NCBI GenBank assembly: GCA_036245805.1
Contig: BTRK01000005.1
Span: forward strand, 13,182,984-13,246,983
Length of the DNA: 64,000 bases
From: Pristionchus mayeri
Lineage: Eukaryota; Nematoda; Chromadorea; Rhabditida; Neodiplogasteridae
Reading direction: 5' to 3'
Of the stretch, positions 26,490 to 36,982 are shown in pieces; position 1 is the stretch's first letter, and the number at the start of each line of letters is the position of its first letter. Made by a program: the position numbers and the translations under genes. The notes beneath the pieces were generated by a model. It did not search any database. It was not told the origin of the DNA and saw only the letters and a program-made list of their open reading frames with translations.

Positions 26490-26597
26490 TTTAGATAGGT
26501 CTAGTTATCATAAAGATAGCGACAGATAAAGATTGTTTGAATCGAAACGATTGAAGAAAATCATTTTCACACACCTCGTTTTTTTGCGTTGTACATA

Positions 26598-27511
26598 TTA
26601 GGTTGGTGCAAAAGTCTTGCGGTTTTTTGATATTTTGCCTTCCGTCTTCCTTTCAGTTTGACCGATGACCTTACGTATATTAATTACTAATGAGGCCTTG
26701 CATACTCTTTCATATGTGCACCCTATCAGCATTGTCCAATCGGAGAGGCGAGAGCAGGACAAAGCGAAAAACATTGCGCAAATGTATCCATCGAAAACGA
26801 CACATTTCTCAATATTATGTTTCCCCAGAAGCATGAATACTCAATTCCTGGTGGTTATATGAAGCTCCCATCTTTACCCTATATATACTTTGTCTCATGG
26901 ATGATGGAAGTTACATCCTTTTGAGAAATGCATTGATCTAAATGACTACATATTGCATTTTTTATGTTGATTTCGCATATTTTTGAAAAATGAGAAATTT
27001 AAATTTTCTGAAACGAGAAAGGTGCAGGCGTTAATTTTTTTTCTGAGAATAAAGCCTCTTGGTGGGTGAATATAGCTCACACATAATGAAGCCTGTATGC
27101 TTGGTCTTCGGTGCAAAAACTTCGAAAAAGATTCATGTAGCCATCTTCGGCAGTATATTTTCAATAACATGTAATTCGATCCAAACTTAATCGAGACTCA
27201 GTTGAAATATATTTTCTGACAGGGTATACGTGATACTTCTCAGACATCAGTATGGGCAGTTTTCGTAAATTTTGCCAACAAATATCCAGTAAAATACATT
27301 TAATGCAAAATTTTGAGCATCAATTGCGATTGGGTTTATCATATTTTATTGCGTTGATTACGATATCGGATTGATTGAAATGTGTGTATGTAAAGTACAA
27401 GCATACCTCAAAACACTGCTATGTTTGTTAGTCAGTGTGATTTGGGACAAGATAATTATGTTAGTTCAAATTACGGACACAAAAAACCACAAGACTTTTG
27501 CATCAACCTGA
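26598..27511. mobile_element. mariner-like non-autonomous element, 0.9 kb
   Basis: Starts TTAGGTTGGTGCAAAAGTC after a TA at 26596. The complementary end, GACTTTTGCATCAACCTGA, finishes at 27511 with few mismatches over about 30 bp. No transposase motifs are seen. The right side lacks the expected TA and lies within the duplicated block that starts at 27451, so the element end was copied with the block. Confidence 0.6.
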
Positions 27512-28247
27512 GTTTCACCGTATCGATTAGGAATTAATATAACAGACCATCAACAACTATCAACACTTATTCAACAAGCCAAAATTGCTTGATAATGAGT
27601 TTTCCCTCCCTACGAAAGTATATTTGCGTCCACGTCAAGCGACATTATAGATATCATGGGACAACAACGCTAATGTGATGAGGTCAAATGTTGAAACTCT
27701 GTAAACTAACGAGCAGTGGCAAAGAGGGCTAGAAGTCTCCACATCGTTCTTGGGGTGAGAGCGCACGCTCGAAGATAAGAAAAAGTGGCCTGAGATGAAA
27801 AAGTCAGACGTCAATGATCCTCCGCATTAAAACCCAATTCTAGACTTGCTCTTATCTAAGAGCACCCACTCAAATTGGGCGTTTCCGTTGTGGTTTATTC
27901 TTGACCACATCATGTTCTGCAGGTCATTCAATTAATCGTTTTGGATCTATTGTTCATCGTGATTCACTGGTAAACTATGGCTATTTTTGAATTGGTAGAG
28001 GTGTAGAAAAATTGGGTGAAATAGATACACTGCAGTGTAATGTTTGCTAATTTTTGAGTTGTACTGGAATTTAGTAAAACAAACACTATGCTATCAGGAC
28101 ATTTCCACAGCCACGCTCTCCTAGACTGCATGAATGTTAGTAGGCAACGCAACTGGAACTTCTGCAGGTTCGAAAAAAAATGTAGTTTTCCAGCACATTA
28201 AACAATTGGCCTTTTGAGAATCACGACATTATCATCAAGTCGAATTG
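27451..28247 (+). repeat. copy 2 of the 0.8-kb duplicated block
   Basis: Duplicate of 24284-25088. It breaks off mid-exon of the GT14 sequence (after TCGAATTG), directly upstream of the first paraoxonase-like gene copy. The GT14 exon fragments here cannot be functional. Confidence 0.9.
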
Positions 28248-28720
28248 CGGGCATAGGAACACGACGGGTGCACAAAATATCTCCCCGAGAGAGATCGGAA
28301 AGACGGAGCGCAAGGTGCGAAATATAGTGGATGGTTGAGATAGCGCAGAGAGACTACGAATAGAAACACACTTCCCAGTGAGCGTTGAGCAGTTGGGAAA
28401 TTGAGAGGGAGGCGCGAGAGACAAAGTGTTTATTTTCCAGAGCAATGGGAAAATTGCTATTAGCTGTCGTTATCGGGTTGTGCGCATTCGCCTTTCGAGT
28501 ATATGAGTCTATGGATATGGGTCGGTAGGTCATTTAGGAAGTTAGCATGCCCTCAAAACACCTGTTACACTGGACTCTTTTTTCTCTTAATTTATTTATA
28601 TTCAGGTATCAGCAGAGAAATTATAATGACAGTCCTCCACAAATCTAGATTTTCAGAACTCTGTACAACCACCGACCGGGAGTCTGTCGGCAAGTGCATG
28701 GACCAGGTGCATTTATAGTT

Positions 28721-29469
28721 AGGCACCACAAGCTCCGCCCACTTCCTTCTGACACGATTCCCCCTCGAAAGCAAGATAGAACAAACACATCGTTCATTCT
28801 TAACCAAATTACTTGATCAAAAAAGAATTCGAAAGCTCTCCCCGTGTGCTCTTGATATTTTACTATTCAAAAAATAGTTTTTGCAGCTGTCGTGTTGAAA
28901 AATCGAACTTTGTAACGCGATCCATCGTTTTTCCCAGATTTTTGCTATGCGTGAGCAGAGAAATTATGATACAAGGTTTGAATAGTGAAATTATGATAGC
29001 CAGCAACCATAAAAACAAGATGGTGAAAATAAATCGAAAAAATATTGATTTCCCTGTCTGTGTTTCTAAATAAACCAGTCGGTGCCTGTGTTAAAAGATC
29101 GTCGTCTTCCTCTCTCCCTCTCCTCCCTCTCCTCTTGCCTTTCTCTGACCCGGCGTGAGTAGAGAGCGCGCGCTCTAAAGAAGAGTGCGGCTGCCTCGCT
29201 CTCTCGCCTTACCTCACAAGGGTAAGGCGCAACTGGGAAAGGGCGAAGCCCTGCTCAAATTTTTGGCGATTTGACTGGGGAAGGGTCGGAATAGGCTCCG
29301 CCCCCTCTCTCCCTCGTCTCGTTTTCCTACCGCTCTCCGTTGACACCTTTTCTCGTACTTTATTACGTCTAGTGTGACCAAAACCATGATGTTGTTTGGT
29401 TCCGAGCGGGCAGTTTGAGCATAGTTAGGGCGGCATAGCTTCATATCGGCTGTACCCCTTGTGGTCCCT
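28721..29469. mobile_element. 749-bp DNA element inserted in a paraoxonase exon
   Basis: Flanked by the 10-bp direct repeat ATTTATAGTT (28711-28720, 29470-29479). Its ends are short inverted repeats: AGGCACCACAAG against AGGGACCACAAG. A 9-10 bp duplication suggests a Mutator-like element. Removing the element and one repeat copy restores the paraoxonase frame (GCA TTT ATA GTT GAT). It has no coding capacity that I recognise; the right half is GA/CT-rich. Confidence 0.85.
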
Positions 29470-30497
29470 ATTTATAGTTGATCCATATGATAATCTCGAT
29501 GATTCAGTGAAGGGATCGGAAGACATCGAGTTGATTCGATCTGAAGGAATTGCTTTCGTTACTTCCGGATTGGTTTTCATGCAGCATCAAAGGAAGGATG
29601 TTGAAGGTTTTCCTCATCTTTATATCCAAAATAGTGTTAGTTCAGGCAAAATGTTCTTGTACGACTTCAAACAGCAACTCGGAAATCAGCTCAAGGCTAA
29701 GGAACTACCTATCAAGGGAGATTCGTTTGATCAGGTAGGAATTTCTTTATTGAATCATTTCCGGTATAATCACATTGGGGAGTAGTCTTCAACTGAAGAC
29801 TGTACAAACACTTGGTGTGAATGTGCATTTCATTTTCTAGTCTTTTGAATCATGTTATTCAGGGTAACTTCCACCCGCACGGTCTCACACACTGGGTCAT
29901 CGATGACGTAATCACTCTCTACGCCATCAATCACGACGACGACTTCAAGCACTCTATCGAGGTAGGTCGAAAAGTCTAAAAGCGATAATGAGGACAATTG
30001 AGGTGTTCACCTACGACCCCACGGGCCTGCGCTCATACACAAGAAGTCTCTCACGCATCCCAGCTTCGTCAGGTACATTTGAATCAAAATTATTCCAAAC
30101 TAAGAAAGAGAGTGTACATTTACAGGCCAAACACCATCGTGGCGGTGGGACCGGACCAGTTCATCATCACCAACGATGGAGTGGCGCAGACCGAGCTGAC
30201 GAACTTCTTTGAAATCCTCTCGGGATACAGGTGATGCCTCGGTCGTCTACTGGGATGGAAAGGTATGTGCCAGCCACAATGTCAGTCCACATGGTTCAGG
30301 TTACACTGCACCATGTCAACCGTGTACATGTTCAATATCAATTTCAATAGAAGATACGGTAGTTGATCAGGAATCTCACCAGCTTCTCTCTGGGATGGGT
30401 TCTCCCAATGGAATCGCCTACGATGCTAACAAGCACAAACTATAGATTTCCGAAGTGCATACAAGGCGACTGCATGCGTACGATATCGCCAAGGTAA

Positions 30498-30756
30498 AGG
30501 TAAAGGTACATCCCGTCTTCGAGACTGGGCTCGCGGGAGAACACTGCTAGGCCAGTGTTAATATGGGCTGATTCAGTCTGGAGTGCCCACCTTTTCGCCA
30601 GACCTATTTACCTGCGTGATCTAGTCACGATTACCAATTCCCCGTCCCCAATGGGTAGGCGCCTTGATGGGGCGGAAGCGGTGCCACGGCCGGGAATCGA
30701 ACCCGGGTGGGATGGAATGGGAGGGTGCGCCATAGACTACACCACTTCGTCTCACT
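30498..30756 (-). mobile_element. tRNA-derived SINE
   Basis: On the minus strand it starts near 30756 with TGGTGTAGTCTATGGCGC (A box) and GGGTTCGATTCCCGG (B box), followed by a unique body and a short AAAGGTAAAGG tail. The 12-bp duplication TCGCCAAGGTAA flanks it at 30486-30497 and 30757-30768. This is typical of LINE-mobilised SINE insertion. A related 3' fragment lies near 42003-42050. Confidence 0.85.
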
Positions 30757-31430
30757 TCGCCAAGGTAATATTCGCAATCTTTATAGGTTCAACCCTATGA
30801 CCACCCAAATTATTCTAGGACAAGAAGTCGGTTACTCTATCGTCGAAAATCAATCTGCACTCCGTCTGCGATAACTTGTTCCTGGCAACTGATGGATCCG
30901 TATATAGCGGATGCCATCCCCTCCCCTTCGAGGTCGTTAATCGTAGCATTTTATAATTCTCTGATGGAAAGTCCGCATTGCAAAAGTACTTGGACAAATC
31001 GCAAATTTAATCTTAGCCGTTAGTATCCACCTGTTGTATTAATAATCATAGATCACTACGATTACTTCAGACGGCCAAGTCGATCGGTGATTGTGATGGT
31101 GAGGCAACCTCATCATCACAGGTACTTCGAACACAATTCGACAGTGACTACAAGACTGCAGAACTTTCTGAGGTGAGACAGTATTGCCTAAGTCTCAACC
31201 TTTTCTCAATCATGGATTCACAAAGGTGGAATGAGTTGTTCAGAAATTAATATGTTCTTTTCAGCCCTACGCAAACGATGGCAAGGAAGTATCAAGATCG
31301 TCTATGGTCGTCATTCACGACAACCAGGTAGGTCAAAATCTTTTGGAATCAATCAATCGATATTGCGCAGATGCTCATCGGTACAGTATGCAAGGGACTG
31401 CTACACTGCGAGATCAGCGACAACGCTGTT

Positions 31431-31476
31431 TACCAATAATTTACTACCAATAATTTACATTACCAATAATTTACTT
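31431..31476 (+). repeat. short tandem repeat TACCAATAATTTAC
   Basis: Three near-perfect tandem copies of about 15 bp begin at the stop codon region of the paraoxonase pseudogene. Confidence 0.8.
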
Positions 31477-31654
31477 TAATTCAAGAATGATCACTACTAA
31501 ACTATGTATTGTATCTTTCGATTGATCAGGCTATTTTCTAATTCGTGAACTGGCATACACACCAGTAGTGATGAATGTAAAAATATGTATACATACGATC
31601 ATTTGAACCAATAGGCGATTGACATGAGAAGTAGACGCATTAGATCATAGTCCA

Positions 31655-34511
31655 TTAAAATGATATATTGAGAGCGATACAACTACTAATATCTGAGGTT
31701 TCTGTGGATATTTCGTGGTTACAAATGCATAATATGGAAACATTATAATCATTATTATAACATTTTTCGACCTTCTCCATAGTGATGTGCATATTGCCTG
31801 CTTCCCATGCATCCCCGCAAACTTGAACAAGACAAGGCCGAGAAGCAGCATTGTTGAAGCGAAGACCCATGTTAGTGCGTTGTCCGTTCTCAGATACGAT
31901 TTCGTACTAAAATATGAAGTTGATGTAATTTTTATTTTGGAATATCGCACTCCTGGGGCTTACCTTTCCATGTCGATCCCCTTTCTTGTAACGCTCGAAA
32001 ATGCTGTGAGATTTCAACCAGTCAGCCACAATCGACTTCTTTACCAGGATTTGAATATATTTCTCCCTTCTTTCCGCAGATATTATCTGAAAGATACACT
32101 TTGTTATTCAAAAGACAACAACTCATTACCTCGACTATTCGCTCCAGGTCGTCCGATGATATCGCTGCGTTGTTCAGATTAAGGCACGTGTGTTTGTCAA
32201 GAAGGGCGAAGAATAGATTGGAATCGATTTGCCAAGGCCAATTTGAGTCGTCATACTTCAAACAGAAAAACATTTCATGATCAATAGTGCGCATTTACGC
32301 CTTGCATTGACTTAATATCGCCAGATACGAATAGAAAGGCTCACATCTGTTTTGCTATCGAATATATGCAGTGCTTGCAGGGGAGGCAGAGAATTAAGTA
32401 AATCGGATCCGGGCCAGAAATACAATGAAACGTCAGCTTTGGACTGTGGAAACCAGGCCATCATTTCGCGAGTTCTGAATAATTTCGTAAAATCTTTGCG
32501 ACAATCCGTTGTATTGGGGTGTCCGGAAAGTTCGTATAATGCTTCGGAAAAAAGTCAGTTCGCGATCAAATGCAGTGATTGCGGAATCTGTTTGTCAACA
32601 ATGTATTGCATCATTCTGACGTTAAGTAGTGAGAGGATTTAATCAGTCTCCTAGTTGCTACATTGATTCTTGTGATGGACTCCCATCTCTACCTCCGAGC
32701 AGTTTTACTTCATTACTACCGTCTTGGCCGATCCGTGAAGGAGGCCCACTCTGCCCTGGCCCAGTCGGAAGGAGCTGACGCCCCCTCCATACGCTTCTGC
32801 TATAAGAGGTTCTCCCGCTTCAAGAAAGGGGAGTTTGGTCTCGATGATCAACCCCGCTCTGGACGCCCTCCCTCCCTCGATCAGCCTCTCGTTCTCCGCA
32901 CGCTGAAGCGCAAGCCCATGGCCAGTGTGCGTGAGTTGAAGAAGGATACTGGTACTCCCAGATCAACGGTGTCCGATATCCTCCATCGATCTGGGAAGAA
33001 GCCGAAACTCCCACAAGTGATTCCTCATGACCTCTCCCCCGAACAGCTGAAAAATCGTGTTCAAGTTTGTCGGGAATTACTCCATCGTAGATCCAATTTT
33101 CGATGGGTCAATTCCATCATCGCTACAGATGAGAAGTGGATCACGTACGATAACCCTGTGCGGAGACTGCAATGGGTGGATGCAGATGAGAAGCCCACGC
33201 CCGTCCCGAAGAAGGAAGAGCACGGAAAGAAGGAACTCCTCTGCTTCTTCTTCTCAGTGCTCGGTCCCATCTACTGGGAGATCCTCGCCCCTGGCACCAG
33301 CATCAATGCCGACCTCTTCTCTGAACAACTGGAAGATGTCGCGATCAGAGTCCCTCCCAGACTCCTGAACCAGGGCAAAATTCTTCTTCTGATAAACAAT
33401 GCTCGCCCACATCGAGCGAAGATGACCCAGAAGAAAATGGACGAGCTGAAGATCGAGAGGATTCCCCATCCACCGTATTCCCCGGATCTCTCCCCATGCG
33501 ACTACCACTGCTTCCGCTCTCTCTCTGACTTCTGCAAAGGAAAGAAGTTCAAGAATCGAGATGAAGTTGTGAGGGCTTTCGTGAACTGGGCGGTCTCGAA
33601 GAAACCCGCATTCTGGAAGAGAGGAATCGAGACCCTGCCCAATCGCTGGAGGGAGGTAGTGAGAAAGAAGGGGGCATACATTGGTCACTGAGAATTGTAA
33701 AGCATTGAATAAAAAATAAAAACAAAAAAATATACGAACTTTCCGGACACCCCAATATACTAAAAATCAGTATTAAAATAAAAGCGGTATTATTTAAAAA
33801 TGGATGCATTACATGTTCAGTTGCTCCAACGAAAGCACGTTGAGGAAAGTCAGGGAATCAATTTTGAAATTTTGAGTTAATCGGCGAATGACTTCTTTTG
33901 AGAGCACAGTTACTTCGTCACCAAACTGAAATAATTTAATATTTACAAAATTGTAATCCATGATTTACATTTTGTATATCAGCGCTGCAGAGCGACATCA
34001 AAATAAATAGTGCTCACATTCACTGAGAAAGATGTGAGCTCTATTCCACTGAATAGACGATTGCGAAGATGGAGAAATTGACGCAATACATCATCCGATG
34101 CGCCGATGTCTTTGAAGTGCGAAACGCCAATGTAAAATTCAAAGGAGTTCTGAAAATAAGATTTTTATGAAAAAAAAGCAAGTGCCCTACATCGGCTGGA
34201 GCTAGAAGTATTCCTCCGTGATGGAAATACCCCGCGTGCGATTCGGCAACCAGTTTTTCGAAAGCTCTGAAATACGTTTTCGGAAACATCGGAACTGATC
34301 ACAATATGTGCTAATCGCTTTGCCAATCTGTGCTAGCGGACATGATATTTTGTAGAAGGAACTTTTTTGGAACGGGCCGTTCTACTAACATGTAGTCAAA
34401 AACAAGCAATAATGCTAACCGGCAAGTAAGACGTAGTCTCAGACGATCTTTGATATCCATTGTTTTCATTAGATCACGAAGGAAAACAGCGGGAAGCGCG
34501 AAGATGTCCAT
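31655..34511 (-). CDS. F-box protein, copy 1 (contains a mariner in an intron)
   Basis: Starts at 34511 with an F-box: LPAVFLRDLMKTMDIKDRLR, then LRLTCR, and continues with AFEKLVAESHAGYF. Later exons, in order on the minus strand: about 34143-34020 (NSFEFYIGVSHFKDIG), about 33927-33810 (FGDEVTVLSKEVI), 32475-32345 (REMMAWFPQSKADV), 32290-32130 (LFFALLDKHTCLNLNN, DDLERIVE), 32081-31964 (SAERREKYIQILVKK), 31913-31655. Each exon has a clear counterpart in the copy at 50593-51976. Nematode F-box proteins of this type act as SCF ubiquitin-ligase substrate adaptors. The mariner at 32514-33755 falls inside an intron, so the frame may still be open; the C-terminal tail runs about 35 residues past the stop of copy 2. 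Confidence 0.72.
32514..33755 (+). mobile_element. mariner element, full length
   Basis: 1,242 bp with near-perfect inverted ends TTGGGGTGTCCGGAAAG and TA on both sides (32512-32513, 33756-33757). One uninterrupted transposase gene lies between them. It is inserted in an intron of F-box copy 1. Confidence 0.95.
32675..33691 (+). CDS. mariner transposase with second catalytic Asp replaced by Asn
   Basis: Uninterrupted 338-codon frame from ATG at 32675 (an upstream in-frame TTG is less likely as a start). The N-terminal helix-turn-helix region (LGRSVKEAHSALAQ) and the linker GLDDQPRSGRP bind the inverted ends. The catalytic triad is D-D34D: D152 in ATDEKW, position 241 in LLINNARPH, and D276 in YSPDLSPCDYH, spaced exactly 34 residues. 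Position 241 is Asn (AAC) where the family has Asp, so strand transfer is expected to be lost although the frame is otherwise undamaged. It could still bind its own ends. Confidence 0.95.
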   Translation: MDSHLYLRAVLLHYYRLGRSVKEAHSALAQSEGADAPSIRFCYKRFSRFKKGEFGLDDQPRSGRPPSLDQPLVLRTLKRKPMASVRELKKDTGTPRSTVSDILHRSGKKPKLPQVIPHDLSPEQLKNRVQVCRELLHRRSNFRWVNSIIATDEKWITYDNPVRRLQWVDADEKPTPVPKKEEHGKKELLCFFFSVLGPIYWEILAPGTSINADLFSEQLEDVAIRVPPRLLNQGKILLLINNARPHRAKMTQKKMDELKIERIPHPPYSPDLSPCDYHCFRSLSDFCKGKKFKNRDEVVRAFVNWAVSKKPAFWKRGIETLPNRWREVVRKKGAYIGH

Positions 34512-34940
34512 CGTAAAATTTAATTATTAGAGATTCGAGTGGCAGAGGTTAAACCGAATCAAACATCCGAGTTGGCAATGATGCAAGGGGCCGTGTGCTT
34601 GGGAAACAATGACAACGTGAAATATACACTCGTAATAGTTTGGGCCAACCAGCGGGTAAGAGTCAGTATTGCTGAATTTGAAGATCTAGCGTTCAAGAAC
34701 GGGCAGCAAAGGAGAATCACAGGCGTAGCCTCGAAGGCGCCTGAGAGCGCAAGGAATTCAAATGAATGAGAAGGATCGATTAAACGGAGAGAGTGCAAAC
34801 GAGAGAGAGTAAGAAGTGTGCAAAAGAGAGATGTGTGAGTGTGCGATTGTGTTACGTGTAACGATGGAGAGGGAAAGAAAGGGAGAAGCAGGGGAGTTAG
34901 AGAGGCATGTAGAAGAAGGAATTAGGGAGATAGAACGAGG
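34512..34940. repeat. purine-rich (GAGAGA) dispersed repeat upstream of F-box copy 1
   Basis: From about 34780 the strand is dominated by GAGAGA tracts and contains GTGTGCGATTGTGT. Similar stretches occur at 46780-46920 and 52250-52470, and GA-rich tracts also precede both paraoxonase genes. No gene is seen here. Confidence 0.55.
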
Positions 34941-36079
34941 AGTTTCCACGAACTGCCACTAAAAACCACTTCGCCATTATGCCATATTTCGTCATTTTTA
35001 TGTAATAATTGTTTTTTTTCGCGCAACAGCAACATTTTTCGCGCAACAACCAAGTGAAAATGATACATTCCCTGAACTTTAGTAACGATTATTTATGCGA
35101 ACTCTTCCAAGCGGTTTTCGAAAATGTTGATTTTGGAATGAGTTTTGAGCCTTCAAAGTTTGTATTTTTCGGCCTCTGGTAAGGTTGATGCCCTAACTTG
35201 ACCTTAAAATTGAAAAAAAGTGAGACAACGCTCGACTACGTCTTGTTAGGGACCCCATAGACTATTCAAAACTACATGTATCCCATTTCTGAATTTTTCA
35301 ATGTGCTACTTTCAATTATTCAGTGACACGCGTGATAGAATGCAAAGTAATCCGAAAAAAAATCAGTTCAAAATATAAAGTTGGAGACAAAAGGAATATA
35401 TTTTGTTTAAATTATTCATAAAATATTGATAATCTATTTATGAGCTATTTATGAACAAGCTATATCGACCAATATTTGATTACAATACAATGCATTTACT
35501 CAATTTGCATTTACTCAATGTTACATCTCTGCTATGCATTCACAAGATTCTGCATTTACCACCTCTGCTATGCATTCACAAGATTCTGCATTTCCTGAAA
35601 TTTAATACATTAATCTTTATGCTGTAAAGCTCACGAAACCCCAGCTCGCATCGCAATCGAACTTTCATCGTTGAGACGCTGAATTTGAATATTTTATCAT
35701 TTTTGGGAGACATTGCTCACCTTTTGGCGATAATACATGATTCCACAGATTGTGACACAAATGACCAGTAGAGCCAATATAAGAATCAACACTGCATACT
35801 TCGTATGCGAGCACTCTCCAGCCTCATTTTTGCGCTCAATTATTTAGTCTGTTCGATTATTTAATTTCGAACGATATTTGCAAAAATCATTTTTCTGAGG
35901 CGGATTATATCTATAACTATCACATACTCAACTTAATTTTGTGAAATTGGTGGTTTTGTGAGATTCTTAAAAAGGAAGAATACAACTTATAAATGTAATT
36001 TGTTTTCTTCCTTCATTTTTCTCGGTTTTGCCTTTAGTCCGCCTTTATTATAACATTTTAGTGGCAGTTCGTGGAAACT
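34941..36079. mobile_element. possible DNA element defined by perfect 24-bp inverted ends
   Basis: Positions 34941-34964 (starting AGTTTCCACGAACTGCC) are exactly complementary to 36056-36079. No convincing target duplication flanks them, and coding exons of the neighbouring membrane-protein gene lie inside. This is either an element that carries host exons or two solo ends in opposite orientation. Confidence 0.5.
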
Positions 36080-36722
36080 TCGCATCAGAACTCACATTGT
36101 TCATCTGTGAAGATCAATGATTTCTCGTTTTCTTCGAAATTTCAAAAATGATAGAACAATTTCCTGGAGCAAATAGACGCAACTGATGCGGGTCCGAGTA
36201 ATTGTCAGTAGACTGGTTTGCGGTTTTCACTAGTCCATCACTTTCATCAACCAAATATCCGCCATGCACACTTTTAAACGTCCACGTATCCAATGCTCAT
36301 GCACAATATCCTTGTTATGCTTATGCACTGTCCAGTATTCGATTTTACTTGCAAGATCCACTGAGCCATCTTCATATGCGCGGAGGTACTTCGAAGGGGC
36401 GCAGTATGGCCTCAGCGCATCCTGTGAGCAATATATTTTGATTTCGAAATTATATTCGCAGTGCCCTCATTTCCAGTGTCGAAATGAATCCACTATGATC
36501 GTAATATCGAATTAAATTACTTGTCCGTTGTGATGATCGTCGATGATCCATCTGGTACAAACATCTTGGCATGAATATACTTTCCAGTTTAGAGCATTCG
36601 AATTCCATCTGTACGGATGCAGGTGCAACCTGTGTATTTTTAGCATTTTTGGAGCAAAAATTAAACTGAGTCATTATGTTATAGTTCTCTCGCGATGATT
36701 CGTTGCATTCAATGTTTGACAA
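35631..36722 (-). CDS. cysteine-rich type-I membrane protein A (family not recognised)
   Basis: Exon near 36630-36525 encodes VYSCQDVCTRWIIDDHHNGQ and is followed in phase by an exon at about 36432-36220 (DALRPYCAPSKYLRAYEDG, then KVCMADIWLMK). A separate exon at about 35836-35720 encodes a transmembrane helix (YAVLILILALLVICVTICGI). A final exon, 35678-35631, encodes RLNDESSIAMRAGVS and the stop. The signal-peptide exon was not found. The cysteine pattern and intron position match gene B at 36983-38429, so the two look like tandem paralogues. Function unknown; probably a cell-surface protein. Confidence 0.5.
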
Positions 36723-36982
36723 GAAAAATGTTTCAGAAAATGATCCATTTTGCCTTTCATAATCGTTCGATACTTCTATCGCAAGATTTCATTATTGATA
36801 GAACCTTATGGAAATTGGTTTGGGCATTCATGGGTAACATAGGCCATGAAAAGTGAAAAGGATCGTGTATATCGTAAAAATTGTAATGACAAACCCAGAG
36901 GCGGATGCGATGCAATACGTTCCTGCTATAGTTAGAAAGTAATGAGCAATACATCCTTACAAAGGCGTATTTTACGACCAAA

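Larger units (their letters stand above)
28445..31439 (+). pseudogene. paraoxonase-like (MEC-6/POML type) copy 1, disrupted
   Basis: Homologue of the intact gene at 48422-50310, with the same exon order. It starts ATGGGAAAATTG with an N-terminal hydrophobic anchor and the segments NHRPGVCRQVHG, KGSEDIEL, GNFHPHGL, GPDQFIITNDG, GSPNGIAYD and SVCDNLFLA, which are paraoxonase calcium/active-site regions. Inactivating changes: a 749-bp element in the second coding exon; a 1-bp loss near 30021-30030 compared with copy 2; TGA at 30232-30234 with a 1-bp gain; and TAG at 30443-30445. A SINE sits at the following splice donor. The last exons are otherwise well preserved, to TAA at 31437-31439. The protein would have been a single-pass membrane chaperone-like or esterase-fold protein. 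Confidence 0.88.

Noticed and set aside
33254..33688. 144-codon minus-strand frame
   Set aside because: Shadow of the mariner transposase reading frame.
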